Assembly: GCA_009777845.1 (NCBI GenBank)
Contig: WRLD01000024.1
Location: forward strand, 1 to 46,386
Length of the DNA stretch: 46,386 bases
From: Defluviitaleaceae bacterium
Lineage (GTDB): Bacteria > Bacillota > Clostridia > Lachnospirales > WQUN01
Reading direction: 5' to 3'
The position numbers were made by a program, and so were the translations under genes. The notes beneath the pieces were generated by a model, which had not been told where the DNA came from, made no database searches, and was given only the letters and a program-made list of their open reading frames with translations. Shown here in pieces: positions 1 to 7,549 of the stretch. The first letter of the stretch is position 1, and every line of letters starts with the position of its first letter.

Positions 1-1796
1 TCTACACTGGCGAGGCGCGCACACCAAGCCTAAGCGAACGCCTAAACCTAGGCGAACGCTGGCAATCGCCCACCGACCTACCGCCCAAGGGCATAGACAT
101 AAGCCCCGAGCATATCGCGCGCAAAACAGAAGAAGCGCGCAGACTGCTATGGGGCGACGACTACGCAACGCGCCAAAGCACAAGGGAAAACACCGAGAGC
201 GCGACCAGAGCTGACGGCAGTGTAAGACCGATATACGGCGTGACGATTATTGTCGATTTTCCTGACACAAAGGCTACACAGCCTAGCTTTTCTATAGCGG
301 AGGTAGAAGCCTATCTCAACGAGGAGGGCTATACAGGCTTTGGCAACAACGGCTCTGTCCGCGATTATTTTTTAGATGTGTCGGGTGGGGCGATTGACTA
401 TAGGAATAAGGTGTTTTATTATGAAGCGGAGTATGACAAGGATTATTATGATACAGAGGGCAGTATACATTTAGTGTTAGAAGCACTTACTGAGTTAGCG
501 GAAAATCAAGATTTTATAGACTATGCACAAGAAGTAAGGGGCAAAGTGTGGAGTCCAGCAAGAGGTGACGATATACCCCTTAATATTTATTACGCAGGAA
601 TGAAGTATCCTTTAGATTTATGGCCGCGCCTTTCATGGTTAGGCAATAGTGCCATTACTGTCCAAGGATTACACTTTAACTACTATCAAATAACAAATCA
701 GTATGAATACATTCGTGCCACCCCTAGCAACCCCAGCCCCGAGCCGCATTTAGCCCTTGGCACGTTTGCACATGAAAATGGGCATTTGCTTTTCGGTTTT
801 AACGACCTTTACAGACCTCAAAGCATAAGCAATCATTGCCTTATGGCAAATGGCAATAGTGTGGCAGAGGGAAAAAATCCTACTCCTATAAACCCTTATT
901 ATAGATTCAAACAAGGTTGGGCTGAACCGATTGCGTTAAACGGTACGCCTATCGGTACGGTTATATCCCCCGAACCAAACGCAATGAACCCATACGTATA
1001 TTATACGCACACCATGACTACCACACCCCACGGACAACTCGGCGGTCAGCTTTTTATGGTTGAGCATATACGACAGGAGGCAGGCAGCCGTTATGAGGAT
1101 TTTGGTTTTCAAGGGATAGTGATATATCATATAGATATAAGTGGGCGTAACACCCTTTTTCACCCTACTTATAACCCTAATAGCACTCCAGAAGTATGGA
1201 CAGTATCTTCTTGGTATGATAACTATCAAGATTTGCAAACCCGACTTGAAAATGCTGGAAGCTATCAGCCATTCCCGCTATTTAACGGACACAACACCCT
1301 AAGCCCTGCAACAGCACCAAACACCGATACCTATGCTACCACTACTAGCCCTCGACAACGCTCGGGGCTTCATATGGCGAATATAACAACCAGTGGCGAA
1401 TTTACGTATATGGGCAATGATGTAAGCGCGAATGTTGATTTGACATTCAATACAGCAACCAATTTGTTTGAATACACCTCGCTTGTTGTTTCCTCGCCTA
1501 ATGGCTTAGCCCCTCATTCCGTGTATGTCGTGGTTAGCAGACACCGACCCTCTAGCCAATATGGCGGCCCACCCTCGACACTTATAGGCTATGGCACGGT
1601 AACGCTAGATGCTAACGGCAACGCTACAATAAATACCTTTGCCCCCGGCGGCCCAAATTTCAACTTTTTGCCAAATGCACAGCTAACCATTAACCCTGCT
1701 TTAAATGAGGGCTTGCTAATTACAGTAGCTACAAGCAATCTACATTCGCAGTACATTATCGAACGCCGAATTATAAAACCTCAAGTAATTGGATAA
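1..1796 (+). CDS. M6-like secreted metallopeptidase, 5' end outside window
   Basis: The frame is open from the first complete codon (position 3) to TAA at 1794-1796, so the gene begins left of the window; 597 residues are visible. A GTG at 240 is only an internal codon, because the preceding residues (ending RPIYG) run straight into VTIIVDFPD, the usual start of the catalytic core of M6 (immune inhibitor A-like) peptidases. The zinc-binding HExxH is seen as HENGH at 771-785, followed by LLFGFNDLY, and a cysteine plus MANG follow as in that family. The C-terminal 150 residues look like a beta-rich accessory domain. It probably degrades proteins outside the cell. The next gene starts 15 bp downstream, so the two are likely co-transcribed. 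The family call is good; the substrate is unknown. Confidence 0.8.
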   Translation, partial: YTGEARTPSLSERLNLGERWQSPTDLPPKGIDISPEHIARKTEEARRLLWGDDYATRQSTRENTESATRADGSVRPIYGVTIIVDFPDTKATQPSFSIAEVEAYLNEEGYTGFGNNGSVRDYFLDVSGGAIDYRNKVFYYEAEYDKDYYDTEGSIHLVLEALTELAENQDFIDYAQEVRGKVWSPARGDDIPLNIYYAGMKYPLDLWPRLSWLGNSAITVQGLHFNYYQITNQYEYIRATPSNPSPEPHLALGTFAHENGHLLFGFNDLYRPQSISNHCLMANGNSVAEGKNPTPINPYYRFKQGWAEPIALNGTPIGTVISPEPNAMNPYVYYTHTMTTTPHGQLGGQLFMVEHIRQEAGSRYEDFGFQGIVIYHIDISGRNTLFHPTYNPNSTPEVWTVSSWYDNYQDLQTRLENAGSYQPFPLFNGHNTLSPATAPNTDTYATTTSPRQRSGLHMANITTSGEFTYMGNDVSANVDLTFNTATNLFEYTSLVVSSPNGLAPHSVYVVVSRHRPSSQYGGPPSTLIGYGTVTLDANGNATINTFAPGGPNFNFLPNAQLTINPALNEGLLITVATSNLHSQYIIERRIIKPQVIG

Positions 1797-1811
1797 TGGG
1801 AGGGCTTAAAT

Positions 1812-3068
1812 ATGTATAAAAGATTCTTAATCCTTTTTGTATTATTTATCCTGTTTGGCGTAACCACCGTAACCGCCACAGACGGCAATACTGGCACACG
1901 CGACACAAGCTGGTACGATAATGACCCAAGTGCGAAAATATTTTATATAAGCACAGCCGACCAACTAGCAGGATTGTCAAGAATTGTAAATTCGTTTTCT
2001 GGCACTTATGAGAGCGAACAATTTGAGGGCAAAACAATAATACTCACCAAGGACATAGACGTGTCTGTGTATGGGTCGTGGTCGCCTATAGGGATATTTA
2101 GTAGCACGCCTGTCCCTACCTCCTTTCGTGGGACATTTGACGGAAATTACAAAAAGGTAACAGGCGTACGCATTTCATGGGGTTTTTCTGGCTTTTTTGG
2201 GGCAGCAGAACACGCTACCATAAAAAACCTCGGGCTTGTAGATATAACTGTTAATGCAGAGCAAGTTGCAGGCGGAATCATCGGCACTGCAATAAACGTC
2301 AATATAGAAAACTGTTATGTTACAGGTACGATTAAAGGCGTGTATGATGATTTTCCCCCAGTAATTGGCGGAATAATAGGCGATTCTTACAATGTTAGCA
2401 TAAAGAACAGCTACTTTGACGGCACAATTACGGCTTCGGGTGGTCATATTGGTGGGATAATAGGGGGTGCATTATTAGCTACCATAGAAAACTGCTATTC
2501 CGCAGGAGAGTTTACCGCCGTAGGGGGTTCTTATGAGGGGAGTATCGGAGGGTTGGCGAATCATATAAACGGTAGTATAAAAAACAGTTATTCTGTAGCC
2601 GCCATTCGTAGCGAAAATTTAGATCTTAATCCCGCAGGTGGCATAGCCGCAAATATGAACGGCGAAATAATTAACTCTGTCGCGCTTAATCCCACAATAG
2701 AGAGTAAATTATCCGTTGCTCGTGTGTCCGAGAGTGCTACGCTAACTAACACCTACGCACTAGCCGACATGGTGTTAAAATTCGAGCATATAGACGGCTA
2801 CGCTATCGAGGACGGCATAGACATCACCATGCCCCAAGCCCTCACCGCCGAATTTTGGACAGATACCCTAGGCTGGGACACCTATATATGGAACATACAG
2901 GACGGCGAGCTTCCCACACTACACCACCGCCCCCCTTTCCCTCCCACAGGCGTGGGCGATATGCGCGGCTCTATGCTACTAATGCTAGCCCTCTCCGCCC
3001 TCTCGGCACTGCTATGGACAGCCATATTCCTGCCACGCCCCCACCACTCCCCCACACAGGACGGCTAA
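1812..3068 (+). CDS. GLUG-repeat cell-surface protein with C-terminal anchor-like segment
   Basis: 418 residues, ATG preceded by GGGAGG 8 bp upstream. Residues 1-23 form a signal peptide (MYKRF then a hydrophobic run). The body shows DIDVSVYGSWSPIG and FRGTFDGNYKKVTG, then repeated GGIIG...IENCYVTG/IKNSYFDG units, the pattern of GLUG-motif proteins predicted to fold as a beta-helix. The end carries PPTGVGDMRG, a hydrophobic stretch (MLLMLALSALSALLW) and a short basic tail. This resembles a sortase-type sorting signal with a non-LPXTG motif, and the giant protein at 37956-44861 ends in a closely similar way. The last codons and the stop lie in half of a palindromic repeat (3059-3112), so the original C-terminus may have differed. 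It is probably part of an operon with the upstream peptidase. Binding target unknown. Confidence 0.75.
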   Translation: MYKRFLILFVLFILFGVTTVTATDGNTGTRDTSWYDNDPSAKIFYISTADQLAGLSRIVNSFSGTYESEQFEGKTIILTKDIDVSVYGSWSPIGIFSSTPVPTSFRGTFDGNYKKVTGVRISWGFSGFFGAAEHATIKNLGLVDITVNAEQVAGGIIGTAINVNIENCYVTGTIKGVYDDFPPVIGGIIGDSYNVSIKNSYFDGTITASGGHIGGIIGGALLATIENCYSAGEFTAVGGSYEGSIGGLANHINGSIKNSYSVAAIRSENLDLNPAGGIAANMNGEIINSVALNPTIESKLSVARVSESATLTNTYALADMVLKFEHIDGYAIEDGIDITMPQALTAEFWTDTLGWDTYIWNIQDGELPTLHHRPPFPPTGVGDMRGSMLLMLALSALSALLWTAIFLPRPHHSPTQDG

Positions 3069-3112
3069 ATTCAAAATAAGGCAACCTCGGGAGGGATAAA
3101 TCCCTCCCCTAC
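3059..3112 (+). repeat. Half copy of the TTGTAGGGGACGG palindromic repeat
   Basis: The sequence from GACGGCTAAATTC to CCCTCCCCTACAA matches the right half of the copy at 4210-4314, including the variant GGGAGGGATAAATCCCTCCC arm. It overlaps the last four codons and the TAA stop of the GLUG protein. The rest of the spacer to 3251 holds one short GGATTTAACGGATTTTCACGGATT array and nothing else recognisable. Confidence 0.75.
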
Positions 3113-3251
3113 AACTAACCGTCACCACAACCACACAAAACCAAAACACACAAACCAAACACGGATTTAACGGATTTTCACGGATTCGTTCGTACAAAAA
3201 CCCACGCTCCACAAATACAATCACCATTCACAATAATAGGAGGAAACAAAC

Positions 3252-4205
3252 ATGACTAATTCCCTAAAAAAATCCCTATCCATTCTCTTAACACTACTAC
3301 TTTTACTACCAACAACAAGCATTTTTACCACCGCGAGCAATCTTTCCACAAACACCACGCAAACCACCACAAACCCCACCGCACGCACCGCCACCGAAAT
3401 AACAATCACCACGCTAGAATACAACCCCGATTTTTCCCTAAATTTCACCGTAGAGAACATACCCGACCACATCACCGTCATAACGGCAGGCGTAGAAAAA
3501 CGCCATGCAGCCGACACGTCCTTGGTAGCAGATTCTCCGCTAATAGTATCAGAGCTTACAGTAACAAACGGTACAGCCAACGGCACATTTTGGATAGGCG
3601 CGTTGGACGATAGCTACGCATACGCGCTTGTAATTGTCGCTAATTCGCATAAAATCGAGGCGTTCATCAACGATGCCACCGTAGCGCGTTCGACAAGAAC
3701 GGACAGCATAGAACACATAAACGCCGTACTTCTCGAACTATTGCAAACAATCGACAACGCCAAGCGCGTCTTGGCGGAAACCTATGTACGCGACAACGGC
3801 TCGGACGTACCGACAACCAAATTTTGGGCACCGCAAGCCGTGCATGACCCGCTTGTCGCAAAATTGGCGGAAGCGCAGGCAACCTACGACTTGTACCACG
3901 ACCGCAATATCGACCTGTCAATCACGCCGCACACGCTCGTGGATATTCCCATGGCGTTCCTTGGTACGTCTAGCAATGACAACGCGATTGTGCTATCATA
4001 TGAGCCGCAGTACCTAGAAATGGCGGCAATAAGCGAGGCCGAGGGCGGTACGGCATATGTGCTAGAGCATGATAGCACATTTGGCTTGCTTGTGTTAGAA
4101 TATAGCGGAAGCGTAACAAACGCACTAAAGTATACGCTGTGCTTTAGGGGCGTGCAGGGAAGCGATACGGAAACGAGAATAAACATAAAATATGTAGAAG
4201 CATAG
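3252..4205 (+). CDS. Secreted protein of unknown function
   Basis: 317 residues, ATG with AGGAGG about 9 bp upstream. Residues 1-30 form a signal peptide (two lysines, then a Leu-rich core ending near TTAS), followed by a Thr/Asn-rich linker to about residue 50. The remainder has two parts: an N-terminal region that mentions no known motif, and a beta-rich C-terminal stretch (AMAFLGTSSNDNAIVLSYEP...) that loosely recalls cohesin- or Ig-type folds. That resemblance is too weak to name. There is no membrane anchor or sorting signal, so it is probably released. It follows two other exported proteins on the same strand and a palindromic repeat begins 4 bp after its stop codon. Confidence 0.65.
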   Translation: MTNSLKKSLSILLTLLLLLPTTSIFTTASNLSTNTTQTTTNPTARTATEITITTLEYNPDFSLNFTVENIPDHITVITAGVEKRHAADTSLVADSPLIVSELTVTNGTANGTFWIGALDDSYAYALVIVANSHKIEAFINDATVARSTRTDSIEHINAVLLELLQTIDNAKRVLAETYVRDNGSDVPTTKFWAPQAVHDPLVAKLAEAQATYDLYHDRNIDLSITPHTLVDIPMAFLGTSSNDNAIVLSYEPQYLEMAAISEAEGGTAYVLEHDSTFGLLVLEYSGSVTNALKYTLCFRGVQGSDTETRINIKYVEA

Positions 4206-4209
4206 CCCA

Positions 4210-4314
4210 TTGTAGGGGACGGATTTATCCGTCCCGAGGTACGAACGCTTGTCAATACAGGACGGCTAAATTCAGAACGAGGCAACCTCGGGAGGGATAA
4301 ATCCCTCCCCTACA
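4210..4314 (+). repeat. Short TTGTAGGGGACGG palindromic repeat, divergent right arm
   Basis: The left arm is the usual TTGTAGGGGACGGATTTATC followed by CCGTCCCGAGGTACG; the right arm is the variant GGGAGGGATAAATCCCTCCC. The long central hairpin of the full-length class is absent. It fills most of the spacer between the secreted protein and plsC. Confidence 0.75.
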
Positions 4315-4366
4315 GGTAGCCGTCCCTACAAATGCACAAAACCAAAACATACAAAGGAGCCCCCCA

Positions 4367-4942
4367 ATGTTCTTTAAAACCTTCAAAGTAATAGGCTGGA
4401 TTCTAGCACACATTCTTTACCGCTTTGAAATCACTGGCAGGGAAAATATTCCCGAGCAGGGCGCGTTTTTGCTTTGTGCGAACCATATACACGCGTTCGA
4501 CCCTGTTATTCTTGCCATTTTTATGAAGCGACAGCCGCGGTTTATGGGCAAAAAAGAGCTTTTCGAGAAAAAATTCTTGGACTGGTTTTTTCGCAATCTC
4601 GGGGCGTATCCCCTTGACAGGCAGACCGCGGACATGAAGGCGTACCGCACGACCATGAACATTTTGAAGGACGGCAATGGCGTAATGATTTTTTCGCAGG
4701 GGACGCGCATGAAGGATTTTGAGAACGTAAAGGGCGGTGTCGCGGTTTTCGCACTTAAATCTGGCGCGCCGATTGTGCCTGCGGGAATAATTGGAAGCTA
4801 CAAGCTGTTTTCAAAAATACGCGTAAATATTGGCAAGCCGATTCTCATGGACGAATACGCAGGACAAAGGGTAAGCACGGAGCTTGTGGAGCGTGTAATG
4901 GGGGAAGTTGTGGGGCGAGTTTCGACACTTTCGGCCCACTAG
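4367..4942 (+). CDS. plsC: 1-acyl-sn-glycerol-3-phosphate acyltransferase
   Basis: 191 residues, the usual size of short bacterial PlsC enzymes; ATG with AAAGGAG 8 bp upstream. It transfers an acyl group to lysophosphatidic acid at the membrane to make phosphatidic acid. The acyltransferase signature is visible: the NHx4D box as NHIHAFDP, a GKKELF block, the variant FSQGTRM in place of the common EGTR, and GAPIVPAGI near the end. The first 20 residues are hydrophobic and may dip into the membrane. In many Clostridia plsC is followed by ispH and rpsA; here rpsA follows directly and ispH is found about 15 kb away as part of a fusion gene. Confidence 0.9.
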   Translation: MFFKTFKVIGWILAHILYRFEITGRENIPEQGAFLLCANHIHAFDPVILAIFMKRQPRFMGKKELFEKKFLDWFFRNLGAYPLDRQTADMKAYRTTMNILKDGNGVMIFSQGTRMKDFENVKGGVAVFALKSGAPIVPAGIIGSYKLFSKIRVNIGKPILMDEYAGQRVSTELVERVMGEVVGRVSTLSAH

Positions 4943-4963
4943 AACATATTTTATAAATTTTTG

Positions 4964-4992
4964 TTGCACAAAGTTTGTGTAGGTGGTAAAAT
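4964..4992 (+). promoter_or_regulatory. Candidate sigma-A promoter for rpsA
   Basis: TTGCAC at 4964-4969 and TAAAAT at 4987-4992 are separated by exactly 17 bp in the AT-rich spacer between plsC and rpsA. The start codon of rpsA lies 54 bp downstream, with an AGGGAGG ribosome binding site at about 5030. Confidence 0.5.
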
Positions 4993-5045
4993 TGTTTTTG
5001 CTGTTCTTTTTGATACTTCTTTTTGTCTAAGGGAGGCTCTTTTTA

Positions 5046-6374
5046 ATGAGCGATATGTTTGCACCCCAAGAAAATGAAAATCTGGACGAAGCCCAAGAAT
5101 TTAGGGACATGCTCGACAAGTCCTTTATGACTATCCGCAACGGAGCAATCGTAAAGGGTACTATTGTGCGCGTCACAAATACAGAGGTAATTGTTGACCT
5201 TGGGTATAAATCTGACGGAATAATCATAAAATCGGAATATACCGACGATTCCTCGGCAAGCCTTACTGATATAGCCAAGCAGGGCGATGTCGTAGAGGTC
5301 TTTGTCGTACGCGTAAACGACGGCGAGGGAAATATCCTCGTTTCCAAGAAAAAGGTCGATAGCCGCGCGAATTATGGCAAGCTGGAGCAAGCCCTAGAGG
5401 ACAAAACTCCGCTGCCCGGTAAAATTGTCGATGTGGTAAGGGGCGGCTTGATTGCCAACATTTTGGGCAATCGCGTGTTTGTTCCTGCGTCACAAATTTC
5501 CTCGCGCTTTGAAAAGGAATTGGACGTATTCAAGGGCAAGGAGTTTAATTTCAATATTTTGGAAATCGACCGCGCGAAAAGGCGCGTACTCGCAGGGCGT
5601 AAGGAACTCGCCGCAAAGGAAGCCGAGGAAAAACGCAACGAGATATTCGGCAAGCTCGAAATCGGGCAGAGTATCGAGGGTACGGTTAGCCGTCTTACGG
5701 ACTTTGGCGCGTTTATTGACCTTGGTTGCGGTGTAGACGGTCTTGTGCATGTTTCCGAGCTTGCATGGAAACGCGTACGCAAGCCGTCCGATGTGCTTAA
5801 CGTGGGCGATACTGTCAAAACAACAATAATAAAGCTCGACCCCGAAAGCGGCAAAATATCGCTGTCGCTCAAGGATATAAACGCCAACCCATGGAACAAT
5901 ATCGCGGAAAAATACCCGATTGGCGAAATAGTGGCAGGCACTGTGGCACGTCTTACACAGTTTGGTGCGTTTGTAACACTGGAGGACGGCATAGATGGGC
6001 TAGTCCACATTTCACAAATTTCTACGCGCCGTATAGGCAAGCCCAGCGAGGAGCTTTCCGTAGGGCAGAGAATAGAAGTAAAGGTAATGGATATAGATAT
6101 TGAAAAGCAAAAAATAAGCCTTTCAAAGCGTGAGGCGGATTTGATTTTGAATCCTCCGCCGATTGAGGACGAGGTAGAAGCAGTAGAAGCGGAAGCAGTT
6201 GAAGCCGTGGCTGACGTTGTAGAGGAAGCAGTTGAAGCAGTTGAAGCAGTTGAAGCAGTCGAAGCAGTATCTGATGTGGCAGAGGAAGCAGTAGCAGACG
6301 TGGCAGAGAAAGCAGTAGCGGAGGAAGTAGCAGAAACAGCTGTAACACCCGAACCACCGAAAGAAGATGAGTAA
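5046..6374 (+). CDS. rpsA: Ribosomal protein S1 (four S1 domains)
   Basis: 442 residues, ATG after AGGGAGG. Four S1 RNA-binding domains can be followed: about residues 34-105 (GAIVKGTIVRVTNTEVIVDL), 122-188, 205-275 (GTVSRLTDFGAFIDLGCGVDG) and 290-362 (GTVARLTQFGAFVTLEDGID), typical of Bacillota S1-like proteins. It helps mRNA dock on the 30S ribosome. The last ~70 residues are a low-complexity acidic tail made almost only of E, A and V, encoded by a run of related 9-bp units (GTTGAAGCA variants, about 6175-6330), which is not part of the conserved fold and may vary between strains. The stop codon is within the P1 helix of the RNase P RNA, so the two genes are physically overlapped. Confidence 0.92.
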   Translation: MSDMFAPQENENLDEAQEFRDMLDKSFMTIRNGAIVKGTIVRVTNTEVIVDLGYKSDGIIIKSEYTDDSSASLTDIAKQGDVVEVFVVRVNDGEGNILVSKKKVDSRANYGKLEQALEDKTPLPGKIVDVVRGGLIANILGNRVFVPASQISSRFEKELDVFKGKEFNFNILEIDRAKRRVLAGRKELAAKEAEEKRNEIFGKLEIGQSIEGTVSRLTDFGAFIDLGCGVDGLVHVSELAWKRVRKPSDVLNVGDTVKTTIIKLDPESGKISLSLKDINANPWNNIAEKYPIGEIVAGTVARLTQFGAFVTLEDGIDGLVHISQISTRRIGKPSEELSVGQRIEVKVMDIDIEKQKISLSKREADLILNPPPIEDEVEAVEAEAVEAVADVVEEAVEAVEAVEAVEAVSDVAEEAVADVAEKAVAEEVAETAVTPEPPKEDE

Positions 6375-6752
6375 TCTGGACAGCCGCGTGTTGCTTGCAG
6401 CATGAGGAAAGTCCGGGCACCACAGGACAAGAATGACGGATAACGTCCGTCGGGGGCGACCCTAGGGATAGTGCAACAGAAATAAACTACCGTTGTTGTT
6501 CTCCTCCAAATCGAGTAACAGCGGAAAAGGTGGAAAGGTGCGGTAAGAGCGCACCGCTGTTTTGGCGACAAAACAGGCTATGTAAACCCCATTCGGTGCA
6601 AGACCAAATAAAGCGGCGTGTTTTGGAGCATGTTAGGCTCTAACGCAAAGGGTCGTCCTGCCCTGCTTTGGTAGTGTCGCAAAAGCCGCAGCGGCAACGC
6701 GCGGCTCAGATAGATGGCTGTCCATGACAGAACCCGGCTTATAGGGTTGCTC
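6369..6752 (+). ncRNA. rnpB: RNase P RNA, type A
   Basis: The RNA subunit of the tRNA 5'-processing enzyme. Conserved blocks seen are GAGGAAAGTCCGGGC (6404-6418), GTGCAACAGA (6471-6480), GGTGCGGTAAGAGCGCACC (from 6537) and the 3' ACAGAACCCGGCTTA (6726-6740). GGACAGCC (6378-6385) pairs with GGCTGTCC (6716-6723). Outside it, 6369-6377 (GAGTAATCT) pairs over nine positions, with some G-U, with 6744-6752 (GGGTTGCTC), giving P1. This P1 strand includes the last sense codon and TAA stop of rpsA, so the mature RNA and the rpsA message overlap. The layout is of the ancestral (type A) class usual in Clostridia, not the Bacillus type B. No separate promoter is evident; it may be processed from the rpsA transcript or started inside rpsA. 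Confidence 0.93.
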
Positions 6753-6796
6753 ATTTCTTATATTAAGTGCAAAATGCTTGCGGTTTTACCGCATCT

Positions 6797-6884
6797 GGAG
6801 ATGTACTCAAGTGGCTGAAGAGGCTCCCCTGCTAAGGGAGTAGGTCGTTAACGCGGCGCGGAGGTTCAAATCCTCTCATCTCCG
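6797..6884 (+). tRNA. tRNA-Ser (GCT anticodon)
   Basis: 88 nt. Acceptor GGAGATG (6797-6803) pairs with CATCTCC (6877-6883). The anticodon stem CTCCC/GGGAG encloses CT-GCT-AA with anticodon GCT at 6831-6833, reading AGC/AGU. A long variable arm, as expected for serine, and the GGAGG-TTCAAAT-CCTCT T-arm are present. The 3' CCA is not encoded. A strong terminator follows 8 bp later, so it may be the last part of an rpsA-rnpB-tRNA transcript. Confidence 0.96.
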
Positions 6885-6892
6885 AAAATTCC

Positions 6893-6929
6893 AAAAGCCC
6901 CCGTAAATGCAACATTTACGGGGGCTTTT
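6893..6929 (+). terminator. Rho-independent terminator after tRNA-Ser
   Basis: A perfect 17-bp stem, AAAAGCCCCCGTAAATG (6893-6909) with its complement at 6913-6929, a 3-nt loop, and a TTTT end. Confidence 0.9.
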
Positions 6930-6955
6930 GGGGTAGAGGTGTTAATGCAAACAAT

Positions 6956-7129
6956 TTGTAGGGGACGGATTTATCCGTCCCGAGGTACGCACATTCGTCA
7001 ATTCGGGGACGGGCAACGTCCATTAAAGCAGGCAGTAAGGTGTTGTCTAAGTGGTTTTCTTAGACAACACCGCACGCCGACCAAAGCAGAGCGAGGTAAT
7101 CTCGGGACGGATAAATCCGTCCCCTACAA
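6956..7129 (+). repeat. Full-length TTGTAGGGGACGG palindromic repeat (copy A)
   Basis: 174 bp. Its ends are inverted repeats (TTGTAGGGGACGGAT... and ...ATCCGTCCCCTACAA), each arm being itself palindromic around ATTTATCC. The centre holds a second hairpin, GGTGTTGTCTAAG / CTTAGACAACACC. No open frame of biological sense and no transposase is present. Confidence 0.9.
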
Positions 7130-7188
7130 TTAACCGTCACCAAGCCCAAGCCACGACAAACGCATGAAGCTAAAATCTGTAAATCAAA

Positions 7189-7258
7189 CACGGATTTAAC
7201 GGATTTACGCGGATTTTATCTAGCACGTTTTTTTATCCGTGTAAATCTGTTAAATCCG
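7189..7258 (+). repeat. GGATTT-array inverted repeat with AACGTG-type loop
   Basis: An array of 9-12 bp GGATTT units on the left faces the reverse-complement array on the right, around a spacer containing ATCTAGCACG and a T run. The same structure in reverse orientation occurs at 36909-36988 and 37719-37809. Confidence 0.7.
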
Positions 7259-7268
7259 AATAGCCTTT

Positions 7269-7441
7269 TTGTAGGGGACAGATTTATCCGTCCCGAGGTA
7301 CGCACGTTCGTCAATTCGGGGACGGATAACGTCTATCAAGCAGGCAGTAAGGTGTTGTCTAAGTGGTTTTCTTAGACAACACCGCACGCCGACCAAAGCA
7401 GAGCGAGGTAATCTCGGGACGGATAAATCCGTCCCCTACAA
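7269..7441 (+). repeat. Full-length TTGTAGGGGACGG palindromic repeat (copy B)
   Basis: 173 bp, nearly identical to the copy at 6956-7129 and in the same orientation, including the central GGTGTTGTCTAAG hairpin. Together with the array between them these repeats occupy most of the spacer between tRNA-Ser and the methyltransferase gene. Confidence 0.9.
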
Positions 7442-7549
7442 AACCCCAAAGGCGATTTTGGTCGTCCCCTACAAAGAACCTGCGTTCGTGCGTTTGTCGT
7501 GAAGCCCAAGCCATAACCAATTGACATTTATAGATATGGAGTTGATAGT

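Noticed and set aside
5372..6571. A 399-codon open frame on the minus strand across rpsA
   Set aside because: It is the complement of the S1 gene, runs into the RNase P RNA and has a Ser/Thr/Ala-rich composition typical of an antisense shadow.
6939..7133. Small open frames within the palindromic repeats (also at 18534 and 36726)
   Set aside because: They consist only of repeat sequence, with no ribosome binding site or conserved residues.
6956..7441. Insertion sequence or classical MITE
   Set aside because: No transposase and no clear target-site duplication could be seen at the ends; called a palindromic repeat only.
7521..7549. TTGACA as -35 of a promoter for the rlmD-like gene
   Set aside because: No acceptable -10 box lies at 16-18 bp, and the start codon would fall inside the promoter.
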